Positions 1-5,784 of a stretch of 11,019 bases of DNA are shown piece after piece. The notes under the pieces are model-generated. The model worked only from the letters and a program-made list of their open reading frames with translations. It ran no database searches and was not told the origin of the DNA. Made by a program: the position numbers and the translations under genes. The number at the start of each line of letters is the position of its first letter. Within the stretch, counting starts at the first letter, position 1. The stretch lies in NCBI GenBank assembly GCA_948543905.1, contig CAOVIS010000022.1:640-11658 (forward strand), written 5' to 3'. Source of the stretch: an uncultured Bacilli bacterium. GTDB taxonomy: Bacteria > Bacillota_I > Bacilli_A > RF39 > UBA660.

Positions 1-976
1 TGAATGATTCAATTATGGCTGGAAAGGGGACGCCATCATGTTGGATACTAAAATTTACTAATAAGTTAGTAGGAATAGTTTCTTGATTATAATTAACAAC
101 AGCAATATATATTGCGGGCATAGTCATGGATAAGAAAAAACAGCAAAAGCGAACAATTTTAATAAAGTTAACATTTTTACTCTTGCCATATTGGTCAACA
201 CCAGGATTAATAAAGTCAATGAAAAAAGCTGGGATAATAATAGCAAAAGGAGAGGTATCCACCATTAAAACAATTTTGCCCTCTAAAAGGGCTCTAGCAA
301 CATTATCAGGTCGCTCAGTTGCTACATAAGTTGGAAAGTGAACTTTGTTTTCATCCATTAAGAGTTGACCGAGAGTACTTGAATCAATAATACCATCAAT
401 ATCAATATTTTGTATTTTCTTCTCAATACTGTTTACAAGTTCATTTTCGGCAATATCCTGAAAATATAAAACACCTACTTTGGTTTTTGTTTTTCTGCCA
501 ACTGTATATTCATCAGTTTTTAGGGTATTAGATTTAATTCTTCTTTTAACTAGGCCTAAATTTATTTGATAATTTTCGGTAAAAGCATCTTTAGGTCCAT
601 GAGTTGCAGGTTCAGTATCAGGTGGTGCGACACTTCTATTAATATCAGCTTTGGTCTCAATGGCCACAATTTTACTATTTCTAATAATTACGGTAAAACC
701 ATTAGTAATATAATATTCTATTTCATCAGGATTATTGATTTCTTTTAAATTTGGCCCCGGTAAAATACTTTCTAAGTTAATTATTTTAGTATTTTTAGTA
801 CCGCTTAAATAACTTAAATTTTTTAAGATATAATCATTTACTTTATCACTTGAACTTACGGTTTCTAAATAAACTACATAAATAGTGTCAAATAAAGATA
901 GCTTTACTTTTTTAATAATTAAATCGGGAGTTTTTGTGAATTCTTGTTCTATTCTTTTTATGATTTTATTTTCCAT
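1..976 (-). CDS. GerA-family spore germination receptor, subunit A (N-terminal 325 residues, partial)
   Basis: This gene is read leftward from ATG at 976-974 and leaves the window with no stop, so only the first 325 codons are present; GerA-type A subunits usually have about 480-530 residues. The soluble N-terminal domain carries family hallmarks: a 'VSSSDKVNDYIL' stretch (about 40-51), GPKDAFTENYQINLGLVKRR (127-146), and FPTYVATERPDNVARALLEG (214-233), followed by 'VDTSPFAIIIP'. The membrane domain begins near residue 241, and PFPAIIES (317-324) matches the conserved loop. A subunits sit in the inner spore membrane with B and C subunits and respond to germinants. A ribosome-binding site AGGTGA lies at 982-987. 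The gene diverges from the lipoprotein gene at 1086. The family is secure; which receptor (GerA, GerB, GerK or SpoVAF-like) cannot be told, so no symbol is given. Confidence 0.95.
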   Translation of the reverse strand, partial: MENKIIKRIEQEFTKTPDLIIKKVKLSLFDTIYVVYLETVSSSDKVNDYILKNLSYLSGTKNTKIINLESILPGPNLKEINNPDEIEYYITNGFTVIIRNSKIVAIETKADINRSVAPPDTEPATHGPKDAFTENYQINLGLVKRRIKSNTLKTDEYTVGRKTKTKVGVLYFQDIAENELVNSIEKKIQNIDIDGIIDSSTLGQLLMDENKVHFPTYVATERPDNVARALLEGKIVLMVDTSPFAIIIPAFFIDFINPGVDQYGKSKNVNFIKIVRFCCFFLSMTMPAIYIAVVNYNQETIPTNLLVNFSIQHDGVPFPAIIESF

Positions 977-992
977 ATGTTTCACCTAGTAA

Positions 993-1021
993 TATTATTG
1001 GTAAAAATTAGATATCTATAC
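993..1021 (-). promoter_or_regulatory. Candidate sigma-G-like promoter of the gerA-family gene
   Basis: On the minus strand GTATA (1021-1017) is followed after 17 bases by AATAATA (999-993). The Bacillus forespore sigma-G consensus is roughly GHATR, 17-18 bases, CATWHTA, so the -35 matches fully and the -10 matches at 6 of 7 positions. Germination receptor operons are classical sigma-G targets. The start site would fall near 986, leaving a leader of only about 10 nt that includes AGGTGA. That is short but agrees with other promoters in this window. In DNA this AT-rich a chance match is quite possible. Confidence 0.4.
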
Positions 1022-1037
1022 TTTATTTTGTTGCAAA

Positions 1038-1064
1038 TTTACTAAGGTTATGATAAGATATAAT
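1038..1064 (+). promoter_or_regulatory. Candidate promoter of the lipoprotein gene (consensus -10, weak -35)
   Basis: TATAAT at 1059-1064 is a perfect -10 hexamer 22 bases before the GTG start at 1086. The best -35 is TTTACT at 1038-1043 with a short 15-base spacer; TTGCAA at 1031-1036 is too far away (22 bases). The predicted leader is about 15 nt and starts just at the AAGGAG box (1072-1077). Confidence 0.4.
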
Positions 1065-1085
1065 CATTTATAAGGAGATGGATTT

Positions 1086-2525
1086 GTGTCAAAATATAAG
1101 TTAAAAAAGAGAAATTTAGGAGCTTTAGGGCTTGCTGCTAGTATGGTTGTTACTTTAAGTGCTTGCTCATCAGATTATGAAGATTATAAAGTAGCGCCAG
1201 ATGTTTCGATTGTCCAACAAGAGGTTTTGGAAGTTACAGATGAAATAAAAAAAACGAGCGACTATTATTTGATTCGATTAGGTGATAATATTTATTTAGC
1301 AATGGCTTCGATAGGTCGTGATAGTAAGAATACTATTACTGATTATTATGATGTTAAAACTGGTGAATTTATTGGTAAAGTTTTAAATGTTTCGTATTAT
1401 AATAGAGCAAGAAATGAATTTAGTAGATATGATAGAGATGATGAAGCTCATACAATTGTTCCGGATTATAACTTAGAGGATTATAATTATTATAATGGAG
1501 AATATGGATTAGGTAAATTATTACCTGAAACTGCTATAATAAATTTAAGTGATTTTTTAAATACTAAATATCCTAGTAATGCTGATTTAGAATATTATAG
1601 TAGTAATTCTGCTAGTTTGCACGCACTAATAGATAGCAAGGTATATACTGATTATGTAAAAAATTGTTATTCTTATGATTTTATGCATGGAGCAATATGT
1701 TATAGTTTTTTATCGGTTCCTGGAATTGGTTATAAGGAAAATTCTTATACTTTAAATAATAAGTTAACCAAATTCATATGCTCTAATGTTGATGCTGAAG
1801 AGATATTTATTGGATATCGTCTTAGTATTAGTGAAAAAGATAATGGTTATAATTATATTTATGATATTTTAACTGGAAATATTGTTTATATTGGAAAATC
1901 TAGAGAAGATGCTTATAGTGAAGTAATAGAAGAAGCTTATGATAGTGGTTTAACATTAAAAGGATTAAAAAAACAATATGGTTTTGATGGTGATATAGAA
2001 ATTTCTGCTGAAGATGATAAAACTATAGAAAATGAAACATTAACTCAAAAATTAGATGTAGTTGATAATGAAGATTTAAAAGTAAAAGAAGAAGAGATGG
2101 CATTACCAGAAGAAGAATATAAGATAAAAGCAGAAGATTTGTATATTGTGGATACTACTAGTGAATCAGTTATAAGTAAAAGTGATGGTTGCGGAAGATA
2201 TTATTTCTTTTCATATGTTGATGTGAACTATGAATATAGTAAACCTGTTTACTCTTATAGGGATTTATATAATGAATATGCTAGTTTAAGTTTATGTGGA
2301 AATTCAGTTAGTTATTTATGCAGTTATGGGGAGTCTATTTTCTTTCAAGTATCAGATTATGATTTTGAAAATAATGTGTATTTTGATGATTTTGCTTTTA
2401 AACCTATTAATAAGTTTTTAGAACAACAGGGTTTAGGTGATTTAATAAAAGATGTTTATACTCAGGAAGAGTATGATGCAATATATAATTATTTAGAAAC
2501 TAATAATTTAGAGCTTAGAAAATAA
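1086..2525 (+). CDS. Lipoprotein of unknown function, Tyr/Asp/Glu-rich, 479 aa
   Basis: The start is GTG at 1086, preceded by AAGGAG at 1072-1077 (spacing 8); no in-frame ATG fits better. The N-terminus is a lipoprotein signal: basic KYKLKKR, a hydrophobic stretch (11-24), then the lipobox LSAC with lipidated Cys27, so the mature protein should sit on the outer face of the membrane. I do not recognise a family. The body is rich in Tyr, Asp and Glu. Two similar segments, 'YYDVKTGEFIGK' near residues 88-99 and 'YDILTGNIVYIGK' near 258-270, may mark a duplicated beta module. An acidic, probably disordered linker at about 305-350 separates it from a Cys-containing C-terminal part (GCGRYYFF, SLCGNSVSYLC). 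It diverges from the gerA-family gene, but nothing shows a role in germination. No clear terminator follows. Confidence 0.85.
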   Translation: MSKYKLKKRNLGALGLAASMVVTLSACSSDYEDYKVAPDVSIVQQEVLEVTDEIKKTSDYYLIRLGDNIYLAMASIGRDSKNTITDYYDVKTGEFIGKVLNVSYYNRARNEFSRYDRDDEAHTIVPDYNLEDYNYYNGEYGLGKLLPETAIINLSDFLNTKYPSNADLEYYSSNSASLHALIDSKVYTDYVKNCYSYDFMHGAICYSFLSVPGIGYKENSYTLNNKLTKFICSNVDAEEIFIGYRLSISEKDNGYNYIYDILTGNIVYIGKSREDAYSEVIEEAYDSGLTLKGLKKQYGFDGDIEISAEDDKTIENETLTQKLDVVDNEDLKVKEEEMALPEEEYKIKAEDLYIVDTTSESVISKSDGCGRYYFFSYVDVNYEYSKPVYSYRDLYNEYASLSLCGNSVSYLCSYGESIFFQVSDYDFENNVYFDDFAFKPINKFLEQQGLGDLIKDVYTQEEYDAIYNYLETNNLELRK

Positions 2526-2547
2526 GTTCTTTTTAATTGTAATTGGC

Positions 2548-2574
2548 TTGGTAAATTAGTATTAATGTGATAAT
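2548..2574 (+). promoter_or_regulatory. Candidate extended -10 promoter before the HHWMFE membrane gene
   Basis: TGTGATAAT at 2566-2574 reads as an extended -10 (TGn plus GATAAT, one mismatch to TATAAT). The nearest -35-like hexamer is TTGGTA (2548-2553) with a 15-base spacer, which is weak. The start site would be near 2581, giving a leader of about 12 nt before the TTG at 2593. Confidence 0.3.
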
Positions 2575-2592
2575 ATTATATTGGTGATTGAT

Positions 2593-2945
2593 TTGATTTT
2601 AGCTGATAAATTTTTTATGTTTACTTTAATGACTATTATAGTTACAAGAGTGTGGGTATATTTATTTAATAAACCTTGTCCAACTATAAAAAAATTTAGA
2701 ACTCATCATTGGATGTTTGAATTAGTATTTACGGCTATTCTTTTTGGGATTTCTAATTTTTATACAAATATATATATTTATTAGCGATAAGTATGGGCAT
2801 ATTTTTGGATGAATTAGGGTTTATTATTATTAAAGGGAAAACTCATGAAGATAATTATAGTCCTAAGTCTTTTATGATATTGTTATTTTGGATATTACTT
2901 TTATTTATATTTAAGGGAAATATTGTTTATTTATACATTAGGTAG
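2593..2945 (+). pseudogene. Small multi-pass membrane protein with HHWMFE motif, frameshifted
   Basis: One reading frame gives a membrane segment (MILADKFFMFTLMTIIVTRV), then PTIKKFRTHHWMFEL and a second hydrophobic stretch, and stops at TAG 2782-2784. The -1 frame continues without a break to TAG 2943-2945, reading IYLLAISMGIFLDELGF, a GKTHEDNYSPKSF loop and a last membrane segment. The halves join naturally if one base is missing in the AT repeat at about 2766-2780. The likely start is TTG 2593 behind GGTGAT (2583-2588); TTG 2581 and GTG 2584 have no ribosome-binding site. I recall the HH(W/Y)M plus (F/V)DEL pattern from small uncharacterised membrane proteins but cannot name a family or function. 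Decay, sequencing error and recoding are all possible; the first two are more likely because no slippery heptamer is seen. Confidence 0.7.
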
Positions 2946-2963
2946 TAAAAAATAGTATTGGTG

Positions 2964-3320
2964 TTATTTTGAAGTGTTTTTTAGTTCTTCATACTTGATA
3001 TTTTTGCATACTATAGAAATTAAGGTTCTTCTTTATCAGTAGCAAAACAAATGTATTTTTCATTATCTATCTTAATAATTTTTAAATATGCTTCATCAAT
3101 ATAACCAATATAATTTTCTTTGTAATTATATTGATAAATATTTTTACATACCATTTTTAATTTAGTTTTATTAGTTTCATAAGATCCATCAAAATATATC
3201 AATGTATATCTTAATTTGATTTTTTTTAAATTCATATTTAATATCTGTAATATAACTGTCATGAAACCAATGAAAATAATCCATGATAGGTGTTAAGTTG
3301 TCTTTAGTTATTGATATCAT
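2964..3320 (-). pseudogene. Hypothetical protein gene with two compensating frameshifts
   Basis: The gene starts at ATG 3320-3318 behind AAAGGAAAAG and reads MISITKDNLTPIMDYFHWFH and onward to IYIDIF, then stops at TGA (3191-3189). The +1 frame carries on at once as DGSYETNKTKLKMVC through YIDEAYLKIIKIDNEKYICF to ATDKEEP and stops at TAA (3022-3020). The original frame then resumes as LISIVCKNIKYEELKNTSK and ends at TAA 2966-2964. The three pieces form one plausible protein of about 119 residues, so two opposite indels about 170 bases apart interrupt it. The minus-strand ORF beginning at 3262 is only the middle piece. The fold and function are not recognised. No promoter is evident; it lies downstream of the tRNA-Ser terminator on the same strand and converges on the gene at 2593. 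Confidence 0.7.
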
Positions 3321-3360
3321 TTTTCTTTTCCTTTCTGGTAGTTAATTTCAATTCTAAATT

Positions 3361-3381
3361 AAAAAATCCTACTAAGTAGGA
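3361..3381 (-). terminator. Intrinsic terminator of tRNA-Ser
   Basis: On the minus strand the 6-bp stem TCCTAC/GTAGGA (3381-3376 with 3372-3367, loop TTA) is followed directly by six T (3366-3361). It lies 15 bases after the CCA end of the tRNA. Confidence 0.75.
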
Positions 3382-3395
3382 CTTATTTTCTTAAA

Positions 3396-3488
3396 TGGCG
3401 GAGTTGAGAGGATTTGAACCTCCGCGCCAGCATTCGCCGACCTAGATCCTTAGCAGGGACCCCTCTTCAGCCTCTTGAGTACAACTCC
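3396..3488 (-). tRNA. tRNA-Ser (anticodon GCU), reads AGC/AGU
   Basis: The 93-nt minus-strand sequence folds as a class II tRNA. The acceptor stem is GGAGTTG (3488-3482) with CAACTCC (3406-3400), then discriminator G and an encoded CCA (3398-3396). The anticodon stem GGTCC/GGATC encloses loop CTGCTAA, giving anticodon GCU at 3454-3452. A long variable arm, typical of tRNA-Ser, precedes the T arm with GGTTCAAATCC. The D-arm segment TACTCAAGAGGCTGAAGAG closely resembles tRNA-Ser(GCU) of Bacillus. It has its own promoter and terminator, so it is probably a single-gene unit. Confidence 0.97.
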
Positions 3489-3509
3489 ATTTCTTTAAGT
3501 TACTATTTA

Positions 3510-3538
3510 ATTTTACACTAAAGATTTTTAGAAGTCAA
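3510..3538 (-). promoter_or_regulatory. Sigma-A-type promoter of tRNA-Ser
   Basis: On the minus strand TTGACT (3538-3533) and TAAAAT (3515-3510) are separated by exactly 17 bases, with TG one base before the -10. The start site is expected near 3503, about 15 bases before the mature tRNA 5' end. Confidence 0.8.
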
Positions 3539-3577
3539 GAGTTTTTAGCAATTATTGTAGAGTCGTCGAAGAGTAGA

Positions 3578-3606
3578 TTTACAAATTGTAAGTTATTTAG
3601 TAAAAT
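3578..3606 (+). promoter_or_regulatory. Candidate promoter of the XRE-family gene
   Basis: TTTACA (3578-3583), 17 bases, then TAAAAT (3601-3606). The start site would be near 3613, giving a leader of about 11 nt that is essentially the GGTGGAG ribosome-binding site. This promoter makes the upstream in-frame TTG at 3606 impossible as start, because that codon overlaps the -10. Confidence 0.55.
3579..3591. promoter_or_regulatory. Perfect 13-bp palindrome, candidate operator (autoregulation)
   Basis: TTACAA (3579-3584), a central A, then TTGTAA (3586-3591) form a perfect inverted repeat lying over and just after the -35 box. A site here would block RNA polymerase. XRE repressors commonly bind such short palindromes in front of their own gene, so autoregulation is the natural inference; nothing in the sequence proves it. 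Confidence 0.4.
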
Positions 3607-3623
3607 TGAAATGGGTGGAGAAA

Positions 3624-4055
3624 ATGGATAATGAAAAAATAGGAAGATTGATCGGAGAAAAACGTAAAGAAAAGAAGATGACACAGAGTGAGCTTGCTGA
3701 AATTTTATATGTTAGTAATAAAACAGTATCTAAGTGGGAAAGAGGTTTAGGATTTCCAAGCATTGAGATTTTGCTTCCTCTTAGTAAAACTTTAGATATT
3801 AGACTAGAAGAATTATTAGGTGAAGATACTAAAAAGAGTTATGATGAGTTATTAGTGGAGGAAGTCAGGTATCATAAAAAAAGAAGAATATTAGAGATGT
3901 CCTTAGGAATAGTATTATGTTTGTTTTTATGCTTTTTAGAAATTATTTTATATTGGGGTGGGGTAAGCTCTTATGTAGCTGCAGTAATATTAGGGGCATT
4001 TTTAGTAATTCTTATTATAGTAGATATTTTTATTTATTTTATTTATAGAAAATGA
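3624..4055 (+). CDS. XRE-family helix-turn-helix regulator with two C-terminal membrane segments
   Basis: The 143-residue protein starts at ATG 3624 behind GGTGGAG (3614-3620). Residues 5-66 form a Cro/C1-type HTH domain: IGRLIGEKRKEKKMTQSELA, then VSNKTVSKWERGLGFPS with the signature SKWERG, then LPLSKTLDIRLEELLG. A short basic linker (VRYHKKRR, 81-88) leads into two hydrophobic segments (about 91-112 and 115-141) ending in YRK, so the protein is probably tethered to the membrane with the HTH in the cytoplasm. This architecture is common in Bacillota, but targets are usually unknown. A perfect palindrome on its promoter suggests autorepression. The stop codon touches that of the convergent yidD gene, with no hairpin between. 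Confidence 0.93.
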   Translation: MDNEKIGRLIGEKRKEKKMTQSELAEILYVSNKTVSKWERGLGFPSIEILLPLSKTLDIRLEELLGEDTKKSYDELLVEEVRYHKKRRILEMSLGIVLCLFLCFLEIILYWGGVSSYVAAVILGAFLVILIIVDIFIYFIYRK

Positions 4056-4274
4056 TTATTTTTTAGGTGGTACAAGATCAATACCACTTTTTTTATTAAA
4101 AGGATTACAATTTAATACCCTTTTAATTGTTAAATATAGGCCTTTAAATAAACCGTGAGTAGTTAAAGCTTCAATTGCGTAGTTACTACATGTAGGGTAA
4201 AAACGACAGCTGCTATGAAGATGAGTGGGTGTTGCTTGATATAATTTTATTAAATTAATTAATATATATTTCAT
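4056..4274 (-). CDS. yidD: Membrane protein insertion efficiency factor YidD
   Basis: This 72-residue protein has the full YidD (UPF0161) signature: an N-terminal amphipathic/hydrophobic stretch ([12 protein letters not shown]), [17 protein letters not shown] (21-37) with its Cys residues, [20 protein letters not shown] (40-59), and a basic tail ending in VPPKK. YidD assists YidC/Oxa1-type insertases at the inner face of the membrane. The length is usual for the family. In many bacteria yidD lies between rnpA and yidC; here it stands alone, facing the XRE gene. The ribosome-binding site is weak (GTGAT near 4281-4285), and a good promoter lies just upstream. Confidence 0.97.
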   Translation of the reverse strand: MKYILINLIKLYQATPTHLHSSCRFYPTCSNYAIEALTTHGLFKGLYLTIKRVLNCNPFNKKSGIDLVPPKK

Positions 4275-4290
4275 ATTTAATCACATTTAT

Positions 4291-4319
4291 ATTTTAACAT
4301 ATTTAACTAAATAAGTGAA
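4291..4319 (-). promoter_or_regulatory. Promoter of yidD
   Basis: On the minus strand TTCACT (4319-4314), 17 bases, then TAAAAT (4296-4291), with TG one base before the -10 (extended -10). The start site would be near 4284, leaving a leader of about 10 nt before ATG 4274. Confidence 0.6.
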
Positions 4320-4350
4320 TTAATTTTGATTATTATGATTTACTTTTTTA

Positions 4351-4395
4351 TTTACATTTTATTTTACAATGTTTTACATATAATGTTTGTAAAAC
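4351..4395. repeat. TTTACA/TGTAAA cluster with an 8-bp inverted repeat upstream of the beta-helix gene
   Basis: TTTACA occurs at 4351-4356, 4363-4368 and 4373-4378, and its complement TGTAAA at 4388-4393. The last two lie in a perfect inverted repeat GTTTTACA (4371-4378) / TGTAAAAC (4388-4395) with a 9-base spacer. It ends two bases before the -35 box at 4398. Spacing near one helical turn and position suggest an activator or repressor site. The binding protein is unknown. Confidence 0.5.
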
Positions 4396-4397
4396 TT

Positions 4398-4427
4398 TTG
4401 ACATATATAATTTAGCTATGATATAAT
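4398..4427 (+). promoter_or_regulatory. Strong sigma-A-type promoter of the beta-helix/sortase operon
   Basis: Both hexamers are perfect: TTGACA (4398-4403) and TATAAT (4422-4427) with an 18-base spacer and an extended TGn at 4419-4421. Transcription should begin near 4434, right at the ribosome-binding site (AGAGGTGG, 4435-4442). Confidence 0.85.
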
Positions 4428-4447
4428 TTTGGCAAGAGGTGGAAGAA

Positions 4448-5734
4448 ATGAAAAAAGTAAAGGAAAAGAAAAATTTAAAATCATTAGTAAAACTATTTAT
4501 CTTACCAATATTATGTTTTCCAATGGTGGCGAATGCTGAGGTAATCCTTGATAGGGATATTACAAGTAAAGAAAATTTTAGTGAGGATATTAGACTAGAC
4601 AGGGACATTGTAATAAAAGAAGGAGCAGCTATAGTTGCAAATGGTAATATTAAAATTGATTTAAATGGGCATACAATAAATAAGGAAAAAGAGGGAAGTT
4701 TAACTCATGCTTATTATGCTATTGATGTTAAAAAAGGAAGTGTGGTAAAACTTTTAAATGGGTCTGTTATATGTGGTTCACCTACAGATAGTTGTATTAG
4801 AAATTATGGAACATTAACGATTGATAACTTAAATATTAATTCTAACTTTATTAGTGTTAAAAATGAAGAAGATAGTATTATAACTATTAAAAACTCTAAT
4901 TTGACTTCAACAGGGGAACATGCTAGCAATATCCAAAATTATGGGACTGCAGAAGTTAGTGACAGTAAACTCGTTTCAACTGGTTCGGCGGGCGCAGCTA
5001 TTTATAATTTAACTTTTGGCGAGTATAGTTCTAGAATTATTGCTAAAAATATTATAATAGACGCACCAAGAGCGGTAGAATCACATCATGAAGGAACAGC
5101 TCCTACACAAGAAACTAAAAATGAAATAATTATTGACAATGGTACAATTATTGATAATGGAATAATTAATATTAATTCAGGATCTGAGGTTCCAACAGTT
5201 AAAGCAAGTCTGGAAGTAACTGGTAATGTTACTGCGGCTTTAGAATATGTAGAATATGCTAGTGATGGTGCCAAAATTACGGTTAATAAAGATGTAGCAG
5301 CTAATACTAGCATTAATATTCCGACAGGAGTTACAGTAGAAATTCCTAGTAATGTTAAAGCAGAGAATTTAGTTAATAATGGGCCAGGTTCTTTAGTTTA
5401 CGATAATAAGGAAGAACTTGCTGATTATAGTGCAATAAATTTCGTAATGGAACAATTTGCTAAACTAAATAAAGATGATTATACATCAGATAGTTTTGCT
5501 GCTTTAGAAGAGGCTATAAATAGAGTAGTTTATGATTTGAAAAAGGAAGATCAAGTAAAAGTTAATAGAATGGCTCAAGATATAAGTAGTGCGCTTAATG
5601 CTTTAGTAAAAAAAGATACAACTATAAATGAAAACCCTAAAACTATGAATAGTATTATATTATATGTAGGTATGGGAGTATGTTTAATTGCTATTTTGGG
5701 ATTTGTATCTAAGAAAGTTATATTAGATAATTAG
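4448..5734 (+). CDS. Secreted right-handed beta-helix protein with FIVAR-like domain and NPKTM sorting signal
   Basis: I place the start at ATG 4448, six bases after AGAGGTGG; the in-frame GTG at 4439 overlaps that box. The 428-residue protein has a signal peptide (1-30, cleavage likely after ANA). Residues about 31-320 form repeated short beta-strands of the pectate-lyase-like (right-handed beta-helix) type, including DLNGHTI (71-77), NYGTLTIDNLNINSN (119-133) and IQNYGTAEVSDSKL (162-175). Residues about 326-389 are helical and resemble a FIVAR domain (YTSDSFAALEEAI ... SSALNALVKK). The C-terminus is a wall-sorting signal: NPKTM (396-400), a hydrophobic segment (about 402-420) and a short SKK tail. 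The next gene is a class B sortase, a type known to use NP(Q/K)T(N/G) motifs, so it is probably the anchoring enzyme. The ligand is unknown; no catalytic polysaccharide-lyase residues are evident. Confidence 0.88.
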   Translation: MKKVKEKKNLKSLVKLFILPILCFPMVANAEVILDRDITSKENFSEDIRLDRDIVIKEGAAIVANGNIKIDLNGHTINKEKEGSLTHAYYAIDVKKGSVVKLLNGSVICGSPTDSCIRNYGTLTIDNLNINSNFISVKNEEDSIITIKNSNLTSTGEHASNIQNYGTAEVSDSKLVSTGSAGAAIYNLTFGEYSSRIIAKNIIIDAPRAVESHHEGTAPTQETKNEIIIDNGTIIDNGIININSGSEVPTVKASLEVTGNVTAALEYVEYASDGAKITVNKDVAANTSINIPTGVTVEIPSNVKAENLVNNGPGSLVYDNKEELADYSAINFVMEQFAKLNKDDYTSDSFAALEEAINRVVYDLKKEDQVKVNRMAQDISSALNALVKKDTTINENPKTMNSIILYVGMGVCLIAILGFVSKKVILDN

Positions 5735-5784
5735 ATTAAGGTGGCAAGATAAGTCATCTTCTTTTAATAAGTAGGAGGAGAATT

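Noticed and set aside
126..748. Plus-strand ORFs at 126-329 and 566-748
   Set aside because: Both lie antisense inside the gerA-family gene, whose minus-strand translation matches the family throughout. They have no family resemblance of their own.
826..1070. 17-base exact repeat TAAGATATAATCATTTA, once inside gerA (824-840) and once at the lipoprotein promoter (1054-1070)
   Set aside because: In DNA this AT-rich, an exact repeat of about this length is expected by chance somewhere in 11 kb.
2946..2970. Possible bidirectional terminator AAAATA...TATTTT between the two convergent pseudogenes
   Set aside because: The stem would be six A/T pairs only, with no G/C core; too weak to call.
4348..4608. 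Minus-strand ORF 4348-4608
   Set aside because: It overlaps the promoter and start of the beta-helix gene, lacks a ribosome-binding site, and has no recognisable features.
5086..5313. Minus-strand ORF 5086-5313
   Set aside because: It is a shadow of the beta-helix coding region; the plus frame has signal peptide, domains and sorting signal.
5746..5765. Hairpin AAGAT/ATCTT followed by CTTTT between the beta-helix and sortase genes
   Set aside because: A five-pair, mostly A/T stem with a short T-run is too weak for a terminator; at most a minor attenuator.
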